Part shown: in pieces, positions 21,569 through 32,395 of the stretch | How positions within the stretch are numbered: position 1 is the stretch's first letter | How the letters are laid out: every line of letters starts with the position of its first letter | Assembly (NCBI RefSeq): GCF_000787575.1 | Contig: NW_012236531.1 | Coordinates: 1,635,396-1,699,395 of the forward strand | Direction: 5' to 3' | Source of the DNA: Acytostelium subglobosum LB1 | Taxonomy: Eukaryota > Evosea > Eumycetozoa > Acytosteliales > Acytosteliaceae | DNA: 64,000 nt | Translations under genes and position numbers: made by a program | The notes under the pieces: generated by a model | What the model was told of the DNA's origin: nothing | What the model saw: the letters and a program-made list of their open reading frames with translations, nothing else | Databases searched by the model: none

Positions 21569-24303
21569 ATGATGAACACTGCTTCCACTCACCCTGGCAA
21601 ACCAAACTTCAACAACAACAGTCTACACTCACCCACGACGACCAACATCAGCACGACTACCAGCTCCCTTCCATCGACCTCCGCCACCTCCTCGCCAACC
21701 CTCTCCAGCAGCAGTAGCAGCAGTAGCAGCAGCAGTAGCGGAGGCAACAGCAACAGTAGCACCCCAACTACTACCCATACTTCCACCACCACTAGCAGCC
21801 ACGGCCGCATCCACCTAAGTAGCTCAGGCAGCCACCACATTCATCACCATCACAGCCATCACGGCCATCATCACTTCCCGCACATCCCCCAGCTCAAGGC
21901 CACGCACCACATCCTCAACTCGGCGCGCCACAAGCAATTGCACCCGCTCACCGCCGCGCACTCCATCTCCTCCAGCCATCCACCACCCAAGCCTGACACC
22001 GATGAGGACAGCCTCGACTACTCCTCGCTCACCGGACTCTTTTACAAGTTACTCGTCATCGTTATCGGCCTGTTGCCCAGCTTCCTCATCGAGAGGCTAC
22101 TCACATTCTTTGCCTGGACTCAGTTAGAATTGCTAAAGGCTAAAGGACGTACGATCAATCCTGATCAAACATATTCAAATCTTAAAGTAAGTTTGGCAAG
22201 TGGAAGGTTGGCGAGTAGCGTGTGGTAACACGTGGAAACACGGAAACGGAAACACGGAAACACACGGAAACACAATGGCAACAAATGATAGACATACTAA
22301 CAACTTCAATCATAATGTAGAAGAAGAGAAAGTTAAAGAAGAAGAAGGCTGCTCTTAAACCAAAGAGTAATCTATCAATCTCAAGCAAGTCATCATCGAC
22401 CGAGGACTTGACTTTGCTCTCAAGACAAAGACAACAACAACAACATCAACAACAATCAAAACAACAACAAACAAAGAAGGAGGAAGAAGAAGACAACGAC
22501 AACGACAACAAGAACTATGATGACTCTGACAACTCTATTATCCTGGATGGAGCATCCGCCGCCAGGAAACGAACATCCCCCCGCACCGATATCCCAACAC
22601 TTCAGCTTAACGGCGCTACTCCCTCTGGAGAAGCTGATCTTCATCATTCGTCAGCATCAGATACTGACCTGAAAGAGTGCGACGACCACAGTTACCAGAC
22701 ACCCAACGCACTCTTAACTAGCGCTTCGTCGCTGCCCGTGAGCTCTGTCTCGTCGCCCACCACCCAATCCGGCGATGAGCAGCAATGCGGCGGATCGCCC
22801 CGCAGCATCCACTCGGACTCGGCTAGCGTCTTATCGGACACGGTCGGCCAGCAGCACCGCTCCATCTCGGAGATCCGTCGCGTCAACTCTGAGGTGATCC
22901 TGGCGCAGACATCCGAGGACCAGATGCTGTTCGAGTCCAACCAGCAGAGCCGCAAGGAGTTTGAGGACTTTTTGCGCTCGGTCAAGGACATCAAGGACGT
23001 GCGCAACTGGCTCCAGAACTTTGGAGCTGGCGCCACGCGCAAGATCGCCATCGTCAAGATCAGTCGACGTATCCTCGACACACAGAACGGCATCGAGCAG
23101 GCTGCGGCCTCGCTGTGCTTCATGTTCAAGTTTGGCTTGTTGCCCGTCGTCATCCACGGCGGTCTCAACGACATTGCTCGCCTGCCCTACGATCAGGTGA
23201 TCGAAGAGCGTCGTATGCGTTCCGCGCTGCTCAAGGAAGCCATCAAGAAGAATGGCGTGGGCAGCTCAGTGCTCACGCCCGACATCTGCGAGATCGAGCC
23301 CATCGTGTCGGACAACATCGAGGTGCTCTCCGAGGAGGAGCTGGAGTTTGGCCGCTCGGACACCCTACCCAACGCCGGCCTCAACATGAAGATCGACTCG
23401 TTCGACTATGAGCTGCTCACACAGGTGCTCGAGAAGGGCAAGATCCCCATCTGGGACTCGGTGGCCGAGACCACAGACGGCCTGGAGATACCCATTAACT
23501 CAGACGTCACCACCTTTGAGCTGGCCAAGCGTATCCAGCCCTACAAGATCATCTTTGCCTGCAACGACGGAGGCATCCTCGACGTCGACCACAAGGCCAT
23601 CCCCGTGGTCTACCTCGACGAGGACTACCGCCACCTCATCGAAGCCGAGCACACGACCGATCGTCGTCGCGTGCAACTCAAGCAGATGAAGCGTATTGTC
23701 GACCACCTGCCATCGTCCACAACCCTGGTCGTCACCTCGATCGAGTCCATCTCGCATCAACTGCTGTTCCCACGTCTGGCCAACGGCACCGTGATCAAGA
23801 GGCGCCAGGAGAACAAGGTGCTGGTGTTTGATCGCTCGACCTTCCACGAGGTGGACAAGGCGCGTCTGCGTATCCTCATCGAGGACAGCTTTGGCCGCGC
23901 GCTCACCGAGGACTACTTTGAGTACCTCAAGGACAACCTCTACCGCCTGTACCTGTGCGTGTCCGCCGAGGACGAGTACAACGGCTGCGCCATCATCACG
24001 TTCTGCGAGACCGACTACATCCCCTACCTGTGCAAGTTCTGCGTGCAAAAGTCGGCGCAGGGCTTGGGCCTGGGCGACCTGATCTGGCGCATATTGCAAC
24101 GTGACATTGACCAGCTGTACTGGCGCTCGCGTGGCAACAACCCATTGAACCCATGGTACTTCCAGCGTTGCCAGGGTTCATTCCGCGCCGACGAGCACTT
24201 CACCGTCTTCTGGTACAGTCACGAGAAGTTTGGCGAAGGTAGCATGATGATCGAAGAGGCACTACGCAAGCCAATCACCATCCTTCCACCCAAGAAGGAC
24301 TAA
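21569..24303 (+). CDS. N-acetylglutamate synthase-like protein with N-terminal membrane segment
   Basis: Exons 21569-22186 and 22321-24303 join in phase 0, giving 866 residues. Residues 1-145 are Ser/Thr/His-rich and disordered. About 158-183 is a hydrophobic segment (LLVIVIGLLPSFLIERLL). A Lys cluster at the junction (KKRKLKKKKAALK) and Gln/Glu/Asp-rich linkers follow. From about 410 an amino-acid-kinase fold appears (LLPVVIHGGLND). The last ~150 residues are a GNAT domain of vertebrate NAGS type: PYLCKFCVQKSAQGLGLGDLIW, then WRSRGNNPLNPWYFQRCQGS. This family makes N-acetylglutamate from acetyl-CoA and glutamate, usually in mitochondria. The leader is not a typical mitochondrial presequence, so the protein may be membrane-anchored. 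Whether the kinase-like half is active cannot be judged here. Confidence 0.85.
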
Positions 24304-24576
24304 TCCACCAACACTAACCATTCGCCATGCCAGCTCATTTGAATTAACGCTGGCGCGATATTCTATCAATCAAATAAACATCAATCAAATAATGGAACCA
24401 TTCCAATCAAAGAGTCGGTGTGTAATGTGTGAGAGAGGCTGGATAATGGGCTTGGGTTGATTTATTCAATCAATCGACACCCTTGTTGGAGCCTGTTGCC
24501 GGCCGGCCGTGCCAAGGAAATATTACAACATGGCTTTCGTTCATTCAATGATGATCCTTTGGCGCGCGGGCCATAT

Positions 24577-25782
24577 CTATTTATGTTCGATAGCCAAGTA
24601 TCGCTTCTGTATCTCCTCCATCCTCGCCAACTTGTTTGATATCTCAATCGAAAGGTTAATAGCTTTGGTTGGGGTAAGGGTCGCCAGTCAGCAAGTTAGT
24701 AACATGTTCCAAAACATCCATCCACGTCCATGGTCAATGATCCATGCTCTGTTCCACTCCAACAAACATACCTTGTTTGAACTGAGTCTGTGATTGCTTG
24801 AGAGTGGCAGGAGTGAGATAGCCGAACCAATAGATGGGGTCTTTCTTGAGAGTCTTTTGCTTCTCTCGCTTGACCTTGTTGGTCATTGATACCATGCGTT
24901 GGTTGTCATTGTCGCTATCAGACTCATCGCTAGAGTAGTCGTCGAAATCTCCATCTGATCGGTCCTCATGCCGACTGCTACCATTGCTTGTCAGACTCTC
25001 AGTGATCGTTGATGACTGTAACAGCTTCTCGATGCGGCTCATTGATTGTGAGGTACTTGTGCCAGTGGAAGTGGATGTTGATGTGCTTGTGGATGATGAT
25101 GAGGTATCGACTTCCTCTCCTTTGCCCACATTTCTTCTTCTCGTGCTCGTGTTGCCACTGTTGTTGTTTGTATGTTGTTCGCTCTTTTGCTTGCTCGGTG
25201 ATGATGACGATGATGATGACACATCATTGTTGTTGCTAATCTTCTTCTGTTGTTGTTGTTGTTGTTTGCCTCCATTGCCATTACTGCTGCCACCACTTCT
25301 TGAATATTGTTGGAATGGATCCTTCTGATCGTCCTCTTCATCACTCTCAACGATTGTATATATTGTCTCCTCCTTTGGTGCCGGTGGTGTCTGTACTTGA
25401 TATATATCAGTTTCCAAGGCATCTTGGTCATCATGTACACTTGATCATCATTCATCAATGTTAGTCCAATCATTCATTCAACCATTCACTCGATCATTCA
25501 TGATACCTACCCCTTTAGCATGAAGCCAGGCTTGATGTTCTGAGGATATTGGAGTTGTCCAAGTGACTTGAGACCCATGGACATCCTAGACTTACTCAGC
25601 ATGAAGTATCCCTATTGATTGAATCATTGTCAGAGTCAGTAAGCTCAAGGTTGATTGACTTAACAATGGTCATATATTCATACATTCTTCAAGGTCTCAT
25701 TCAACTGACTCCTTAGCAAAGTGACAGACTGGTACTCATCAAAGTACTTGGCAATGAGTTGCTCTGCCTCTTGCTTGGACAT
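24577..25782 (-). CDS. CCDC115/Vma22-like V-ATPase assembly factor, 4 exons
   Basis: Exons 25782-25684, 25611-25511, 25439-24772 and 24662-24577 give 317 residues. The N-terminal helix (SKQEAEQLIAKYFDEYQSVTLL) and exon 2 (GYFMLSKSRMSMGLKSLG) match the start of the CCDC115 family. The C-terminus has DPIYWFGYLTPATLKQSQ, then AINLSIEISNKLARMEEIQ, the conserved CCDC115 helix pair. Between them lies about 150 residues of Gln/Ser/Thr/Asn low complexity, absent from animal homologues. CCDC115 acts with TMEM199/Vma12 at the ER to assemble the V-ATPase Vo sector. The exon 3 acceptor (GATCAAG at 25440) was picked because it alone keeps frame with exon 2. The tiny last exon would be easily missed. Confidence 0.85.
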
Positions 25783-26314
25783 GATGATGTGTATTGTTTA
25801 TATATTTGTAGTCGCGACGTAGTCAATCGAAATGAATTAATGAATGAATGGATGAATGAATGTGTTCGTATGTTGTGTTTGATTTGTTAGCATAAGCTAT
25901 GACGTTGCCAATATCTCTTAGAACTACCAACAACAACAACAACCAGTAGGGGGGACGTCAGTCAGTCGTGACTGGGTGTCAAACCAGTCCTGGTCGAGTC
26001 ATTCGCAAAGTGGTGACTACTCACATCCACTCATTACGTTCCTGCACACCAGATCAAAAGGAATAGGAGTTGGAAGAAGAGACTGTTTCCTCACCAACAA
26101 AAATCGTCTCCACTTTTTTTTATGTGTTTTTTTGAAGCGTGAGATAGAGAGAGAAAAGTTGAATGGTTGTTGTTGTCTCTCCAAGTCAATGCTTCTTCGT
26201 TGTTTTTTGGGGATTCATGACATTGAGTGTATAATATTGTGTTGAGTTGTCATCATCACTTAAACAAAACTAAACTTTATTTATATAACATATACATACA
26301 TACATACATACATA
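25783..26314. other. Divergent intergenic region
   Basis: Between CCDC115 (-) and LAMTOR3 (+). It contains oligo-T runs near 26116-26134, a GC-richer stretch at 25950-26050, and an (ACAT)n microsatellite at 26286-26313 ending at the LAMTOR3 ATG. No gene is seen. Confidence 0.5.
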
Positions 26315-27204
26315 ATGAGCGTATGTACAGCATTGAATGATACAACAGCAGCAGGCTATATACTAACTCGACATGACACTTCATTCATTCATTCGATCGA
26401 TCAATCAATCAATCGACTTCATTTAATCAATCAATGACAGGATCTGAACAACTTCTGCTTGAAAACAATTAACAGGTATGTGATGATGATGATGAATGAA
26501 TGAATGAATGGATGAATGAATGAATGATCAATCAAGTGACTTGCAGGTGACTAATATACATCCATCAATCAATCTTGACAACAATAGATTCCCAGGTGCA
26601 TCAATTGTCGTTGCTGACAGAGATGGTTTCGTCTTGGGAAAAGGTAAAGACAATAACAACAACGCAAGAGCGTCAGCAGCAACAACATCGGGCAAAGAGA
26701 CAGACAAACTGCATCGAACTATATGTGAGGCGATACTAACACAACAATGACAACACAATCATACATCATACAGCCATTAATGGTTCGTCAGAAGAGAAGG
26801 TTATCGAGAACTCCTTGCTGTCTACATTCTCATTAGCAACTGATCAGGTACATATCATAACAGGATACAGCTACAGCTGCAAAGGGACACTTAACAGCGG
26901 TGCGAGCGAGACATAGACTGACACACGACATCATTGAACTCAATCAATCAATCAATCAATCAATCAAATGTATTCATTAACTACTCAATTATTATAGGCA
27001 AGCAAACTTCGTCATGGAAAGAACAAGAGCATCGTATCATACTTTGGAGATAAGGTCTTGTTCCACCTCAATGTCAACAACATTATTGTTTCAATTCTTC
27101 TAGAGTCTGATGCCAACGTTGGAGTGTTGCTGGGAGCTCAAGATGAGATTGCCCGCGCACTTAACGCTCTCTCCAACTCCATCCAAGATGTCCACGATTT
27201 GTAA
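26315..27204 (+). CDS. lamtor3: LAMTOR3/MP1-like Ragulator subunit, 5 exons
   Basis: Likely exons 26315-26320, 26441-26475, 26537-26643, 26774-26847 and 26998-27204, giving 142 residues. It is a roadblock/longin fold: GASIVVADRDGFVLGK, then SLLSTFSLATDQASKL, then KNKSIVSYFG, aligning with animal LAMTOR3 along its length. In the Ragulator complex it pairs with LAMTOR2 to scaffold Rag GTPases, mTORC1 and MAPK on the lysosome. Exon 1 holds only ATGAGC. The acceptor at 26536 (ATCAAG) was preferred over the one at 26546 because the latter gives an in-frame stop with the good donor at 26476; a weaker donor at 26482 is the alternative. The third intron (26644-26773) is partly open in frame, but splicing restores the conserved FVLGKAIN join. 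Confidence 0.85.
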
Positions 27205-27695
27205 ACAGTATATCTATCCATCAAACAACAACTACAGGATTATAATCACATAATACACTCTCTCTGCCACATACGCACTCCCCTTTACCCTTACCCTTAC
27301 CCTTGCCATGTGGGGGCATGTCCATGTCCATGTACATGTACAATATCCCCATTACCTTCTAATGTCCAACCTAGGTGCACAGCATGATTGGTTGATTGAT
27401 TGATTGAACACACTTACAAGACGCACGGGCATCCCTGTCCCTATTTAGTTCAATCAATCAACATCAACTTCAACTTCAACCAAACAGGATCAAGTAATTA
27501 GACAGGGACAAACAACACAACAAGCAAGCAAACATATATATACATATAGGTCGATGACTCTGAAGGTTACAGAATCAAACAGTAGTAGAGTCTGATTGTA
27601 GAAGCTTGTTGTGTTGACATAGTCAGTGATTCTAGAGGTTTACATCTGACTCCAGTGGCGCTAACCCGTCATCCATCTCGATGCGGTAACAGTAC

Positions 27696-27779
27696 GACCC
27701 ACCAATCAAGTGCGATGATCTTGGATGGACCTGAAAATAGACGCACACATAGTTGCCAACACGGCACGGTTGGTGGGTC
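27696..27779. repeat. Inverted repeat GACCCACCAA / TTGGTGGGTC
   Basis: Perfect 10-base arms at 27696-27705 and 27770-27779 in a GC-richer non-coding block. A third copy of TTGGTGGGTC lies at 29778-29787. Confidence 0.6.
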
Positions 27780-30155
27780 GGGTCCTGTCAGTCGGGTCCC
27801 ATGGTGCGTGGTGCGTGTCTGTGTCAACTCAACCAAGCATGCCAACTCCCTTTGTTCGGACTCTGGTAGATCCCTGAATCGATCAAAGACGTTGGCTTCA
27901 CCCCTCGATTCCGCACGAGACTTCCCAAAGCAATCGAACAATTGACGAGAAAAGATTGGACATTGGCCGCCTCTTGCCTTTTTTGGAAGTGTGGGGTGGG
28001 CTTTGGTATTTTGGGTGTCGGCCCCACACTTAGACTCACCCCCATTCAGTCGGTCCTTCAAGAACAAGTCGACATGTGAGTGAGGTGTGAGTTGAACAGA
28101 AGAGAAGAGTTTCAGGTTGTTGATGTTGATGACAGGGCGGACACTTCCTGTGGCGCAGCCGCAATAGGCAACAGGACATGGCTGTGACCCCAAGATGTGC
28201 CTCACATCTAGAACCTTCGGCGAGGAAGTATGAGGCACTGTTCCACCTCTCTCTAGCTAGAGTCTCAACACTAACTTAACCCTACGTAGCCACACACATG
28301 GATTATTATTGCCCTCCTACCGTTTGCCCCCCCGCGCGATACAGGATGACCGACTGCCTGAATGAGTGTGTGTTCCTTTGACTCACACAAAGTCAAGCAT
28401 CCATCCGTCTGCGCATCAATCCAATCCATTCATTATAAAGCCAAGCATCGTATCGTTAAAGATCGTCTTTAATATATTATTACACACATATACTATAACT
28501 ACAAATAAGCAACCATCATCAACTCAGTGAATGTTGCAACGCCACTACACTATAATCAATCATAATCTTAACCAAGCCGCTATCACCACTACAACTCCAC
28601 ACCTCCTCATCCACAAACCAGACTAAGTGAGTAATCTTCATTCTTACATTCAATCATACACCAACATCCATCCTTATCTTGTCTTGTCATGTATTCATCT
28701 TGACTTTAAAGATGTGTTTGCATCTTTGGTCAACTCAATGTCATACTTCCCAAATCCCAATGTCTTGCTCGCCAAGAGACACATCACATCACAACATAAC
28801 ACCAACATACATAACTCATTTATTATTATTATTATCTGTTGTCCATTCACATTCATACCATGTTGGGACTTGTCGTACATCCCATGAACAAAATATAAAT
28901 AATATCATGATCAACAAACCAATATCTATTTGTTCCCAGCCAGCCAGCAATTGCCAAGTTAAACTCTGGTGTATTGTTTCACAAAACAACAACAAACTAC
29001 TATTTCCAATGAATAGACTGTTCACTTAATGCGAGGTGTGGCCAATGTGCGCGCCCTCACAAGTGGCACCAACCACCCTGTTTACCGCCCTGCATATGAG
29101 GCACATTTAGATGCGGCGTGGCCTGACCATACACACTCATATCCGACCCTCCAGGGTTTGGAAGACAATGGTTTCGCCCGTCCTGTCAGCAGAGGTGTGT
29201 CTGATCAGATACACAGACACATTCATACATGCACCAACATCAACAAACATACATACCCCCAAACTGCCACATATACACCTTTAAAATCTCTTTGTCTGTC
29301 AGTCTTCGCAAAGTCAATTGGACTTTGGATCGAATCGCAATCGTTCTGTGTCTCTCACTCACCCACTCGACATTGTTTTGATTTTTTTGCTCGTTTGCCA
29401 ATGTCTCGCGAGAGGCCATACGCGTCTCTTGGTGCACCCGTGTTTTTATCACTTTTATCTTGACATGGCACCATGATAATGCTTAAGTGGAATGATCAAA
29501 ATGTCACACCACGATGGTTCTATCTTTTTATCGTGTGAGGGTATTTTTGGGCCACTACCTAGATCTATGCCAACAAACCATCTAGATGTTTTATTATTAT
29601 TGTGAAGAAGAGTAAAGTTGGTGTGGACCCAGTGCCGCCTTTACGGAAAGACCAGATTCTTCGTTTCGTTACATTTCGCGAACGTCTCACCACTCCTGTA
29701 TGTGTTTGTTGTTGTCAACATGTCCTTTCAGTCTGCCTGGACAGGCCCATCGTGAGCCACCCATCACTTAAACGTGGTTGGTGGGTCAGATACTGCTTCC
29801 AAGAGACACAGCCACTCACTCCTCCTTCGCTACTTCTGTTTGTTTCGTCCAAGCGGGACCACCCACCCGACACTGTCACCTTTACATCTGACCTCCTCTT
29901 CCTACCTTCCTCGTTATTTTAAATGATTATTTTGTTGATTGTTGTTTCGATTTGATTTGAGGACCTTCATGACCTACCAGTCTTCGAAGTTGTAGTCAAG
30001 TAAACAATCAGAGGTCTTGCGGACCCCCATTCCATTCCATCACTCTTCAGTCCATCTATAACATATAGATACACATATACACACTCACATATATACTTGT
30101 ACATACCAATCCACATGTAATATACCCTTCCCTACCTACCAACCATTATATACTC

Positions 30156-30320
30156 TTTTTTTTTCCCTCCCCAACAAGCCAATCCCCTTTTTTTTTTCCC
30201 TCCCCATACATCCAATCGAATACACATAAGGTCGAATCCTTCCACCTTCATCTTAAATACAATATACTTATCCATATACCCTACCTACCTACTCCAACTA
30301 TCCCTCCAATTTTTTTTTTC
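30156..30320 (+). promoter_or_regulatory. Oligo-T / CCCTCCCC tracts before the RWP-RK start
   Basis: T9 followed by CCCTCCCCA (30156-30173) is repeated as T10 plus CCCTCCCCA (30188-30206), and a third T-run lies at 30310-30319. Oligo-T near transcription starts is a known feature of Dictyostelium promoters; the assignment here is inference. Confidence 0.4.
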
Positions 30321-30339
30321 GAATACAAATTATAAGACA

Positions 30340-31475
30340 ATGGGTATTGCACAAGAAATCGATTTACCATTCCTCTCTCAATACTTTCACCTGCCAATCA
30401 ATGACGTTGCCAAAGAGATTGGCGTCTGTGCCACAGTACTAAAGAAGATTTGCAGGAAGAATGGCATTCCAAGATGGCCACATCGCAAGGTATGTGAATC
30501 AATCACATGATCAATCACGTGATCGATCATGTGACTTTACTGATGTCAGCTGACAAATTCTAATACAATTATTCCCATTTATTATTATAATAGATTAAGA
30601 GCCTGGACAAAATGATCATGAACTTGGAACAAACCACGCCAAAGAACACCGAGGAAGAGCTTAGAATCGGCGAAGAGATCATGTCGCTGAGGAGCAAGAA
30701 GGCCTACCTCATCAAACATCCAAATATACTGGCTATCAAGTCACCAATGAAGAAAGAGGTCGACCTACTCCAAGAGAGGATCAGTGAGAATGAGTTGGCC
30801 AACGTGGCCTCGCCCCCACTGTCATCCATCAATTTTGGCTATCTGACCGCCGCCGCCTCTGCCGCCGCTTCGAGCTTTGCCAACTCGCCAATGTCCTCGC
30901 CCGCCTTCTCGAGCACGAGCCCGGTGATGGTGAGCCGAGTGGCCACCCCACTGCTCCAGCGCGAGATGTCCTTCCAGAGCCTTTTGAACAGCAGCCTATC
31001 ATCGCCATCTCTACCCAACCTCTCACCCTGCCACACGCCAGTACTTTCCAGACAAAATTCTGCCGACTCGCTATCTCCATTCCACGGTGCCCTGAAGGCG
31101 CTGCCAACACAATCCCCACATTACCAAGACGCCTACCCAATCCACCTGCCCAAGCTCAACCTGCCAGACGTTGGCGCCACTTTCACTCTAAAGACATTGG
31201 AGCCCTCACCAATGTTGCCATCGCCAATCCAAGAGGTCAATGGCCTGTCGCCACTCTCTCAATCTGCGGCACCCGCTCAGGCTCCCCTCCCAGCATGGTT
31301 CAAGGCAGAGCATGAGAGCATCGTTGGCGGCCAGCCAGCCTCACCTACGAAGATGGCCGTGGAGAGCACCACTCGCGCCTATCCATCGTCATCATCAGTG
31401 ATTCGTGTTGACCAATTGATCCAAGAGGATGACCAAGTGCCCTCGCCTCATCTATCGCCCCTTTGTTTTGAATAA
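30340..31475 (+). CDS. RWP-RK domain transcription factor, 2 exons
   Basis: Exons 30340-30489 and 30594-31475 join in phase 0, giving 343 residues. The N-terminus is the RWP-RK domain itself: LPFLSQYFHLPINDVAKEIG, then VLKKICRKNGIPRWPHRK, with the signature IPRWPHRKIKSL split by the intron. RWP-RK proteins bind DNA and are known from plants (NIN, RKD), algae and amoebozoans, where they govern nitrogen response or gamete/sexual programmes. The next ~50 residues are helical and basic. The rest is Ser/Pro-rich, with SLSSPSLPNLSPCHTP-type phosphorylation-prone motifs. The domain sits at the extreme N-terminus. The intron carries a cluster of perfect palindromes. The target process is not deducible here. 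Confidence 0.93.
30503..30555. promoter_or_regulatory. Palindrome cluster in the RWP-RK intron
   Basis: TCACATGATC (30503-30512) and GATCATGTGA (30525-30534) are perfect inverted arms around ATCACGTGAT, itself a palindrome with a CACGTG core. Ten bases on is a 12-base palindrome TGTCAGCTGACA (30544-30555) with a CAGCTG core. Such E-box-like sites are typical binding sites for dimeric factors. Confidence 0.45.
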
Positions 31476-32395
31476 ACACAACACTCCCCCTCCCCTCTAT
31501 CGATATCTCTTGTGCCAGCTGGCACACTCTCCAATAATTATTTGCATCATCATTATCCAATGCAAGAGAGTATAAAACAACAATGAGATCATTAAAGATA
31601 TCTCTCGGATAAACAATCAATTGTTATTTATTTATTTATTATCGGCACTTTCCAAAGAGTGTTCATTGATAAATGATTGATTGAGTTGTTGTAGGTCATA
31701 TCAAGTGTGGGTCCTGCTAACCCCACACAACACATCAAACAACCACTCTAAAGGAGTGATACCTCCCCAATAAACAATCGATCAATTCGTACGCTCACCC
31801 CAACTGCACTCGCAATTCTAGAGCCAAAAAAGAAATCGGTGTGTACTCACCACACTCAACCACCTAAGTGAACATTAATTATGATTTAAATTATTATCTC
31901 CCCACCCTTACACTACTAAATCTTATGCTATAACTCACACATATTACTTTGTTGTTGATATAATAATATTTACCTCTAATATAATAATAATAATTAACTA
32001 TATCTTTTAAAAAAAAAAGATAAAGTTGAGGTAACATTAGTAATTGTAGTCGTCTACTTAGGTCGTCTTCAGTCAACTCATACACACACACACACACACA
32101 CATTGACGAGTCAACAACACATCGATATCCACACACGACAGCACTTACTCACTCTGCGTGATACGATTAGACATTCGACACTCACTCATTCACTCACACA
32201 TACTTGACAGTACACAGCACACTAGTATTAGTACCATTACATAATCAAACAGAGGTGTAAGTGTCATTCTCGTTTGACCAATACAAGTTGGTTATAGGAA
32301 CAGTTTGTGGCTAACTCTTTATCTCGAATAGATCATTACAACTACACTTATTGTCGACAGATATATATATATAACAATACACAATACACAATACA
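31476..32395. other. AT-rich intergenic region
   Basis: Between the RWP-RK gene and the PAQR gene, both plus. Repeated AATAAA boxes follow the first gene. A (CA)n run lies at 32082-32101. A possible 5' UTR intron of the next gene runs from a GTAAGT at 32257 to GTCGACAG ending at 32360. No gene is recognised. Confidence 0.5.

Larger units (their letters stand above)
27205..30339. other. 3.1-kb non-coding region upstream of the RWP-RK gene
   Basis: The longest gene-free stretch in the window. It starts with a CCCTTA-type repeat (27281-27307), then a GC-richer block (27640-28260) with the motif GACCCACCAA/TTGGTGGGTC. At 28436 there is a TATAAAG-like box followed by a C/A-rich leader ending near 28625 with a GTGAGT donor, which could be the untranslated first exon of the RWP-RK gene. 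A second GC-richer block lies at 29030-29470. T-tracts precede the ATG. Open frames of 70-190 codons here lack recognisable domains. Confidence 0.5.

Noticed and set aside
21590-21840. Antisense Leu/Val-rich frame opposite the Ser/Thr tract of the acetylglutamate synthase-like gene
   Set aside because: Artefact of reading TCC/AGC repeats on the opposite strand.
27545-27605. C/D-box snoRNA-like pattern (CGATGA near 27552, CTGATT near 27593)
   Set aside because: The C box has a mismatch, there is no terminal stem and no identifiable guide; chance is likely.
27669-28238. 189-codon minus-strand open frame
   Set aside because: No recognisable domain and no intron pattern; the length is explained by local G/C richness. 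It lies in the non-coding region before the RWP-RK gene.
29029-29463. 144-codon plus-strand open frame
   Set aside because: Composition is dominated by His/Thr/Ser from CA-rich DNA; no homology or splice context.
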